Below are positions 32,654 through 37,484 of a stretch of DNA of 37,484 bases, piece by piece. Location: NCBI GenBank assembly GCA_029213305.1, contig JARGPA010000008.1, positions 1 to 37,484 on the forward strand, in the 5' to 3' direction. Source of the DNA: Phycisphaerales bacterium. GTDB taxonomy: Bacteria; Planctomycetota; Phycisphaerae; Phycisphaerales; UBA1924. Below the pieces are notes generated by a model, which saw only the letters and a program-made list of their open reading frames with translations, was not told the DNA's origin and ran no database searches. Position numbers and translations under genes: made by a program. Every line of letters begins with the position of its first letter. The stretch's first letter is position 1.

Positions 32654-34582
32654 ATGGAGACGCACCCACGCAATCGTCTAGTCCTTGCCCAATCACTGAT
32701 CTTTACGCAAATCGGCGCAATCCTTGCCATTTGTGGGGGGTGTCAATCCCCGATCGAGCGCCAAAGCGAGCGAGAGCTCCAACAGAGCATGATTCGGGCA
32801 ATTGAGACTGAAATTGAACAAGCAAAGCTCAATCAAGAGCCTCTACATCTTGAGCAGACACTCAACTTAGAGAAACTTGAGATCCGTGAAGATCATCTTG
32901 AACAGATCGAATCTCAATATTCTCCAAATGGATATCTCACGCAGTTGATGGAACAAGCTCCTGATGGGGATGACCCGATCTCATCGCTCGTGGGAGAAAA
33001 CCTGATGGGGCAACCCACCCAGCTCATCGGGCTCACTCTCGAGAACTCTATCCAGACAGCGGTACGCAACAATCTCGCTGTGGAAGTTGCGAGTTTTACC
33101 CCTGCGATCTCCCAGAGCGCATTGACTCAAGCAGAAGCGCAGTTCGATTGGTTGTTCTTTGCGAATGCCCAATACCAAGACTCCATTATCCCACAAGCAG
33201 GATCCGGGTTTGGTGGTTCAACAAGCTTTATCCGAAACAGTTCACAATCCGCAAATGCATCTGTTGGAGTTTCTCGACAAACGAGCACAGGCGCAACAAT
33301 CGGGATCAGCAATGACGTGAACTACACAAATGTGGATAGTTCATTCTTTGGTACTGCCCCGATCCCAAATCCTGCGAATGCATCGAATGTCACTCTCGAC
33401 ATTACTCAGCCTTTGCTTCAAGGGTTTGGACGAGACACGAACATGTCTCAGATCCATCTCGCACGCAACGCAGAACGATCGAGTGTTGTCAGCCTCAAAT
33501 CATCGCTGATTGACGCTGCAAGCGATACGGAGAAAGCGTACTGGACGCTCGTTTTGCGATACAAAGAACTCGTCATCCGTTCGAAACTTCTCGAACGAGG
33601 AATCAAGGTTCGAGATGATATCAAAGCTCGTCGCGTCCAAGATGCAAGACAAGCTCAAATCGCAGATGCAGTTGCACGCGTCGAACGCAGACGCTCAGAC
33701 TTGCTTGTTGCTCGAACAAATCTCCGAAATGCAAGTGATCATCTCAAGCAGCTCATGAATGATCCTTCGCTTCCTGTCGGATCTGAGACATTGATTGTCC
33801 CTCGTGAAGACGCAAGCAGCGCTTCGATCTCGTATTCATTGCTTGATTCGATCACGACTGGGATTACAAATCGGCCTGAGATGGAAATCGCGCTACTCAC
33901 GATCGACGATGCAACAATCCGTCAACAAGTCGCAAAGAACCAACGACTACCAAAGCTTGATCTCCAAGCACAAGCTCGATTACTCGGATTCGGAGACTCA
34001 TTCAGCGATTCGTACAATGATGTTGACGCGAATCGATTCGTTGACGATTGGCTTCTAGGAATTAACTTCGAACAACCTGTTGGGAATCGTGCGAATGAAG
34101 CAGGATATCGCAAAGCAAGACTCGAACGGATGCAATCCGTCGTTGCGTATCGTCAAACTGCTCAGAGCGTCGTATTTGAAATCAAAAATGCACTCAATAG
34201 TGTCGTGACAAACAATGCGTTGATTGCTCAATCAACCCTCTCTCGCGTTGCTCAGGGAGAAGCACTTCGATCATTGATCGTTGAAAAAGAGCTTACTACT
34301 CTGGGATATTCTGTCGAACGATTGAACCTTGAACTCAATCAACAAGAGTCACTCGCGAACTCAGAAATCCTCGAAGCAACTTCTCTGATTAACTACAACA
34401 TCGCAATTGTGGATTTGTATAAAGCAATGGGAACGACACTGGATCAATCTCGGATTGACTTTGTCGTCCCAGATTCAAACCAGCTTGCTCCTGGAGAATC
34501 TGCACTTGAGTATGTTGCTGAGTCTGGAGATGCAGAGTCAGATGAGAGCGCAGACAAGGAACAAGAAAATCAAGATGACTGA
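32654..34582 (+). CDS. TolC-family outer membrane protein
   Basis: 642 residues, larger than typical TolC-family proteins (about 450-500). A hydrophobic N-terminus ends in GGCQSP; Cys35 could be a lipoprotein site, although the lipobox is imperfect. A polar helical extension of about 80 residues follows. The outer-membrane efflux repeat structure then appears: helical stretches with NLAVEVASFTPAISQSALTQAEAQFDW, YTNVDSSFFGTAP (outer strands), LDITQPLLQGFGRDTN, and a second repeat ending YRKARLERMQSVVAYRQT. The C-terminus is acidic. It would form the outer-membrane channel of a tripartite efflux or type I secretion pump. No inner-membrane pump or adaptor is adjacent. The tsaC-like gene begins inside its last codons. 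Confidence 0.86.
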   Translation: METHPRNRLVLAQSLIFTQIGAILAICGGCQSPIERQSERELQQSMIRAIETEIEQAKLNQEPLHLEQTLNLEKLEIREDHLEQIESQYSPNGYLTQLMEQAPDGDDPISSLVGENLMGQPTQLIGLTLENSIQTAVRNNLAVEVASFTPAISQSALTQAEAQFDWLFFANAQYQDSIIPQAGSGFGGSTSFIRNSSQSANASVGVSRQTSTGATIGISNDVNYTNVDSSFFGTAPIPNPANASNVTLDITQPLLQGFGRDTNMSQIHLARNAERSSVVSLKSSLIDAASDTEKAYWTLVLRYKELVIRSKLLERGIKVRDDIKARRVQDARQAQIADAVARVERRRSDLLVARTNLRNASDHLKQLMNDPSLPVGSETLIVPREDASSASISYSLLDSITTGITNRPEMEIALLTIDDATIRQQVAKNQRLPKLDLQAQARLLGFGDSFSDSYNDVDANRFVDDWLLGINFEQPVGNRANEAGYRKARLERMQSVVAYRQTAQSVVFEIKNALNSVVTNNALIAQSTLSRVAQGEALRSLIVEKELTTLGYSVERLNLELNQQESLANSEILEATSLINYNIAIVDLYKAMGTTLDQSRIDFVVPDSNQLAPGESALEYVAESGDAESDESADKEQENQDD

Positions 34583-35567
34583 GATCCACTCAGGGCCACA
34601 AGCAATTTCGATGGGTGTTGATCGACTCCGTGATCAACGACTCGTTGCATTTCCTACAGAAACAGTGTACGGATTGGGCGCAAACGCACTCAATGCTCAA
34701 GCAGTAGATCATGTCTTTTCACTCAAGGGTAGGCCGAGCAACAATCCGTTAATTGTTCATGTCTCAGGTATCGAGATGGCGAAGACAGTCGTCCAAGAAT
34801 GGACACCTGAAGCAGAAAAAATCGCTCAAACATTCTGGCCTGGCCCGGTCACGATGGTGCTTGAGAAAGGGTCGAGTGTCCCAAGCAATGTCTGTGCGGA
34901 TGGATCAACCGTTGCTGTGCGATGTCCTGCTCATCCTTGCGCTTTAGCATTGATCGAAGCATTTGGATATCCAATCGTCGGCCCCAGCGCCAATCCATCG
35001 GGTTGGATCTCCCCCACGACTCCTGAGCATGTCGTGGATGGATTCAAAGATGCAGACTTGCTTGTGATTGACGGCGGCCATTGTCGAGCGGGAATCGAAT
35101 CCACGGTCGTCGATCTCACTCAAGATTCAATCCAAATCCTTCGTTTAGGAGTTGTCGGCGCTCACGAGCTTGAAGAAACATTGGGTCATACTGTTTCATC
35201 CCCGATCTGTAGATCTGAAGTAGACTCAGATACTGATCAGGTTCGTTCTCCAGGGATGATCGGCGCTCACTATCAGCCTCGCACGAAGACAAAACTAATC
35301 AATACCGCAGATCTGGAAGCCGCAAAGTTCGATCAAGCACTTATCAGTTGGTCAATCAAATCTCATCCTGCAGATGGACAACTCATCGAGATACCTGAAT
35401 CGATGTCAGATTACGCATCTCAGATTTACCGAGCGCTTCATGATGCAGATCGACACGGGAACACGGAAATTTGGGTTGAACCGCCCTCGATCAATCAAGG
35501 AAACACTCAAGAACGAGCGATTTACGAAGCGGTCATGGAGCGACTCAAACGCGCAACTCATGCGTGA
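34575..35567 (+). CDS. tsaC: L-threonylcarbamoyladenylate synthase (Sua5/TsaC family)
   Basis: 330 residues from the ATG at 34575, overlapping the tolC-like stop by eight bases. The N-terminal YrdC/TsaC domain has AFPTETVYGLGANA, KGRPSNNPLIVHVSG (Lys51 and Arg53 bind ATP), TFWPGPVTMVLEK, VAVRCPAHPCALALI and GPSANPSGWISPTTPEHV. A C-terminal domain (about 220-330) with RSPGMIGAHYQPRT is the Sua5 extension, so this is a Sua5-type rather than short TsaC enzyme. It makes threonylcarbamoyl-AMP for the universal t6A37 modification of ANN-decoding tRNAs. The frame opens earlier (34407), but that part lies over tolC. The ribosome site is weak; translation is probably coupled to tolC. Confidence 0.92.
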   Translation: MTEIHSGPQAISMGVDRLRDQRLVAFPTETVYGLGANALNAQAVDHVFSLKGRPSNNPLIVHVSGIEMAKTVVQEWTPEAEKIAQTFWPGPVTMVLEKGSSVPSNVCADGSTVAVRCPAHPCALALIEAFGYPIVGPSANPSGWISPTTPEHVVDGFKDADLLVIDGGHCRAGIESTVVDLTQDSIQILRLGVVGAHELEETLGHTVSSPICRSEVDSDTDQVRSPGMIGAHYQPRTKTKLINTADLEAAKFDQALISWSIKSHPADGQLIEIPESMSDYASQIYRALHDADRHGNTEIWVEPPSINQGNTQERAIYEAVMERLKRATHA

Positions 35568-35727
35568 GAATTCTCTGCGGACCCAAAATCTGGGGAAATG
35601 ATCGACTCAAGGTAGAGTTTGTTCATTTCCTCTCTGTTGGAATGCCCATAACGACTCACTCAATAGGCCTATCGTGCCGAATAGAGCTGAGGAACTCGAT
35701 CATCAACCCCCCCAAAAGAGGTGGACT

Positions 35728-37203
35728 ATGTCAGACAAATTAAGCATCGCACTCGCCCCAGGCGATGGAATTGGACCCGAAATCACTCGCGCGTGTCTTC
35801 ATATCTTTGAAGCTGCTGGAGTTCTCGATCAAGTTGATTTTGTCGAAGTCGAGATGGGGCAAAAAGTCTTTGCGAGCGGGGAAACCCGTGGAATGACAGA
35901 TGAAGCAGTCGAACTCATCGAAAAGACTGGGATCCTGTACAAGGGACCAATGGGAACTCCAATCGGAGGCGGCGGCAAGTCAATCAATGTGACACTTCGC
36001 AAAACCTTTGGAGCGTTTGCAAACTTGCGACACTTCCAATCGCTACCCGGCGTAGAGACTGTGTTCTCAAGAGCAGGCGTGCCGGTCGATTTTTATGTCG
36101 TTCGTGAGAATGTCGAAGATACCTACGGCGGGATTGAGCATCGACTTACTCCCGATTCCTATGTTGCAAAGAGATTGATCTCGACTCCTGGTTGTGATCA
36201 AATCTGTCGATTCGCATTTGAAACTGCAAAGAACTTCGGGATTGATCAAGTCACTTGTGGGCACAAAGCCAACATCATGAAGATGACAGATGGCACTTTC
36301 CTAGATCGGTTCCGTTTTCTCTCAGAAGATTATCCAGATATTGAAACTGAAGATTGCATCATCGATGCGTTGTGCATGAATCTCGTGTTGCGCCCTGACA
36401 AATACAAAATGATCGTTCTGACAAACCTACAAGGCGATATTGTTTCAGATCTCGCTGCAGGATTGGTAGGCGGGCTCGGGTTTGCTCCATCTGCGAACAT
36501 CGGAGATCAGATCAGTATCTTCGAAGCAGTTCACGGGACAGCGCCGGACATCGCAGGACAGGATCTTGCGAACCCAACAAGCTTATTGCTCTCAGGTGTG
36601 ATTATGCTTCGTCATATCGGATTGCGAAAGAGCGCTGCGATCATCGAGAACTCGTTGCTCTACACACTCGAAAACGGTGTACACACTGGTGATGTCAAAG
36701 GTATCGGAGAAGCAGTAGGAACCAAAGCGTTCGCGGCTGCGATCGCAGAGAATCTAGGCAAAACTCCAGAGACTACTGAGGGGTGTGTTGTGCCTGCGAA
36801 TGATGTTTTATGTCACACGCCTCCGGTTCGTCCGAGCGTCAACGAGATGATGGTGACGAATGAGCAAGTGGAGTCAACTGTTTGTGGCTGCGATATTTTC
36901 TTGCATACGACACTAACACCGTTGGATCTCGCTGCGAGACTTCAGCGTATCTGCGAATCTACACCGTTCAAGCTTACTGTGATCTCAAACCGAGGCACCC
37001 AGGTTTGGCCTACAGGTTCGCCGTATACTGAGCTTGTCAACGAGTGTTGTGTTCGATTCGAACTCACAGAAGATTTAGTGATAGGACAAGGACCAACAAT
37101 CCATCTGCTTGCAAAGGTTGCAGAGAAGTTCACAGTCACAGATTTTGTCCCAATCAAGATGTACGACGGCGAACGAGGATACTCACTCGCTCAAGGGCAA
37201 TAA
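35728..37203 (+). CDS. icd: NADP/NAD-dependent isocitrate dehydrogenase with C-terminal extra domain
   Basis: 491 residues from the ATG at 35728, with AGAGGTGG directly upstream (35717-35724); an 18-codon GTG extension to 35674 is less likely. Beta-decarboxylating dehydrogenase motifs are APGDGIGPEIT, VTLRKTFGAFANLRHFQSLPGV (substrate-binding Ser/Asn/Arg region), FYVVRENVEDTYGGIEHR, CGHKANIMKMTDG (active-site Lys), NLQGDIVSDLAAGLVGGLGFAPSANIG and EAVHGTAPDIAG. After about residue 345 there is a domain of about 140 residues ending VPIKMYDGERGYSLAQGQ, as in the Thermus/Rickettsia-type isocitrate dehydrogenases. The enzyme converts isocitrate to 2-oxoglutarate in the TCA cycle. Cofactor choice is not certain from sequence. 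A strong terminator follows. Confidence 0.9.
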   Translation: MSDKLSIALAPGDGIGPEITRACLHIFEAAGVLDQVDFVEVEMGQKVFASGETRGMTDEAVELIEKTGILYKGPMGTPIGGGGKSINVTLRKTFGAFANLRHFQSLPGVETVFSRAGVPVDFYVVRENVEDTYGGIEHRLTPDSYVAKRLISTPGCDQICRFAFETAKNFGIDQVTCGHKANIMKMTDGTFLDRFRFLSEDYPDIETEDCIIDALCMNLVLRPDKYKMIVLTNLQGDIVSDLAAGLVGGLGFAPSANIGDQISIFEAVHGTAPDIAGQDLANPTSLLLSGVIMLRHIGLRKSAAIIENSLLYTLENGVHTGDVKGIGEAVGTKAFAAAIAENLGKTPETTEGCVVPANDVLCHTPPVRPSVNEMMVTNEQVESTVCGCDIFLHTTLTPLDLAARLQRICESTPFKLTVISNRGTQVWPTGSPYTELVNECCVRFELTEDLVIGQGPTIHLLAKVAEKFTVTDFVPIKMYDGERGYSLAQGQ

Positions 37204-37232
37204 GCAGAATCAACTCCATCAATAAACACAAT

Positions 37233-37272
37233 ACCCTTGCATGGTAATCACTCCGTGCAAGGGTGTTTTTTT
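37233..37272 (+). terminator. Intrinsic terminator of icd
   Basis: ACCCTTGCATGG (37233-37244) pairs with CCGTGCAAGGGT (37253-37264) over an eight-base loop with one wobble. Seven T residues (37266-37272) follow. It is about 30 nt after the stop. Confidence 0.93.
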
Positions 37273-37290
37273 CGTCGCATGAAGTACTTA

Positions 37291-37310
37291 AATATCCAAG
37301 AATATCCAGA
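37291..37310. repeat. Tandem AATATCCA repeat upstream of the last gene
   Basis: AATATCCAAG is followed immediately by AATATCCAGA, giving an eight-base direct repeat at a 10-bp period. It lies about 30 bp upstream of the probable promoter of the gene at 37344 and could be an operator. Confidence 0.3.
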
Positions 37311-37332
37311 ACCAAATCGACTGATCGTCTGG

Positions 37333-37338
37333 TAAACT
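37333..37338 (+). promoter_or_regulatory. Possible -10 box of the last gene (leaderless type)
   Basis: TAAACT ends five bases before the ATG at 37344, with no Shine-Dalgarno. Four of six positions match TATAAT. Confidence 0.35.
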
Positions 37339-37343
37339 CTGAT

Positions 37344-37484
37344 ATGGAACACACAAAGATCAGAGCAGCTCTACTCATATTCTTATTGTGTTTGTGCATC
37401 GTTCCTGCGATTGCGCAAAGTGAGCAACTAGACACTGGGGTCGAGATCAACTCTAAAATCAGCACAGAAGATTGGCAAGAAGAT
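37344..37484 (+). CDS. N-terminus of a secreted protein (cut by window end)
   Basis: 47 codons are visible before the window ends. They encode MEHTKIRAALLIFLLCLCIV followed by PAIAQSEQ, a classical signal peptide with probable cleavage after AIA. A polar, acidic start of the mature protein (TEDWQED) follows. No domain can be identified. It begins about 70 bases after the icd terminator, so it is a separate transcription unit. Confidence 0.65.
   Translation, partial: MEHTKIRAALLIFLLCLCIVPAIAQSEQLDTGVEINSKISTEDWQED

Noticed and set aside
35674..35727. GTG-initiated extension of isocitrate dehydrogenase
   Set aside because: The extension is not family-like, and AGAGGTGG directly precedes the ATG at 35728.

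Overview
The window looks like chromosomal DNA from a member of the Planctomycetota, most probably the Phycisphaerae/Phycisphaerales. Two neighbouring secreted proteins end in dockerin-like calcium-loop repeats of the type D-x-N-x-D/S-G-x-x-x-F-F-D-I-S and stop a few residues after a terminal Cys. A third secreted protein ends in a PEP-CTERM-like sorting tail (VPTPAS, a hydrophobic helix, then four Arg). A DUF1573 protein and several signal-peptide proteins of unknown function fit the same assignment. This is inference from protein features; no marker-gene search was possible. I see no insertion sequence, phage gene, CRISPR array, tRNA or rRNA. The region reads as ordinary, gene-dense core chromosome with a few lineage-specific secreted genes.

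Layout. 1-5.4 kb: the 3' end of a VOC-fold protein, a PEP-CTERM-like secreted protein, phosphoenolpyruvate carboxylase (ppc), and a catalase (katA) whose promoter carries a perfect 7-1-7 PerR-type operator. 5.7-8.1 kb: recQ helicase coupled to a GNAT acetyltransferase. 8.1-15.9 kb, minus strand: nuoJKLMN, the membrane arm of complex I, with every junction overlapping, followed by a TerC-family membrane protein. 16.3-18.8 kb: pgsA and pgpA, two consecutive steps of phosphatidylglycerol synthesis, then a tRNA-dihydrouridine synthase. 18.9-21.8 kb: two secreted dockerin-tailed proteins, one an M64-type metallopeptidase. 22.2-24.5 kb: a DUF1573 / membrane-anchored rhodanese / MauE-DoxX cluster that looks like an envelope sulfur or redox module. 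24.6-26.2 kb: rpsR with a strong terminator, a free methionine-R-sulfoxide reductase-like GAF protein, and an RluA-family pseudouridine synthase. 26.3-29.8 kb: a secreted beta-propeller protein, an alpha/beta hydrolase and a conserved protein of unknown function in one apparent operon. 29.8-32.5 kb, minus strand: a secreted SH3-like/coiled-coil protein coupled to a FIST-domain protein. 32.7-37.2 kb: a TolC-family protein overlapping a Sua5/TsaC-family tRNA-modification gene, then isocitrate dehydrogenase with a strong terminator. A secreted protein runs off the right edge.

Two start modes recur. Many genes, especially secreted and operon-internal ones, have a clear Shine-Dalgarno sequence 5-7 nt before the start. 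Several first genes of transcription units have no such site and instead show a -10-like hexamer ending 5-6 nt before the start codon (ppc, recQ, pgsA, dus, the GAF protein and the last partial gene), which suggests leaderless mRNAs. I did not identify a dramatic new system. The best leads are the PerR-controlled catalase, the leaderless pattern, the DUF1573-rhodanese-MauE cluster, the His-rich segments on all three antiporter-like complex I subunits, the two unknown-function operons (26.3-29.8 kb and 29.8-32.5 kb) and a hairpin-rich intergenic region at 21.8-22.1 kb.
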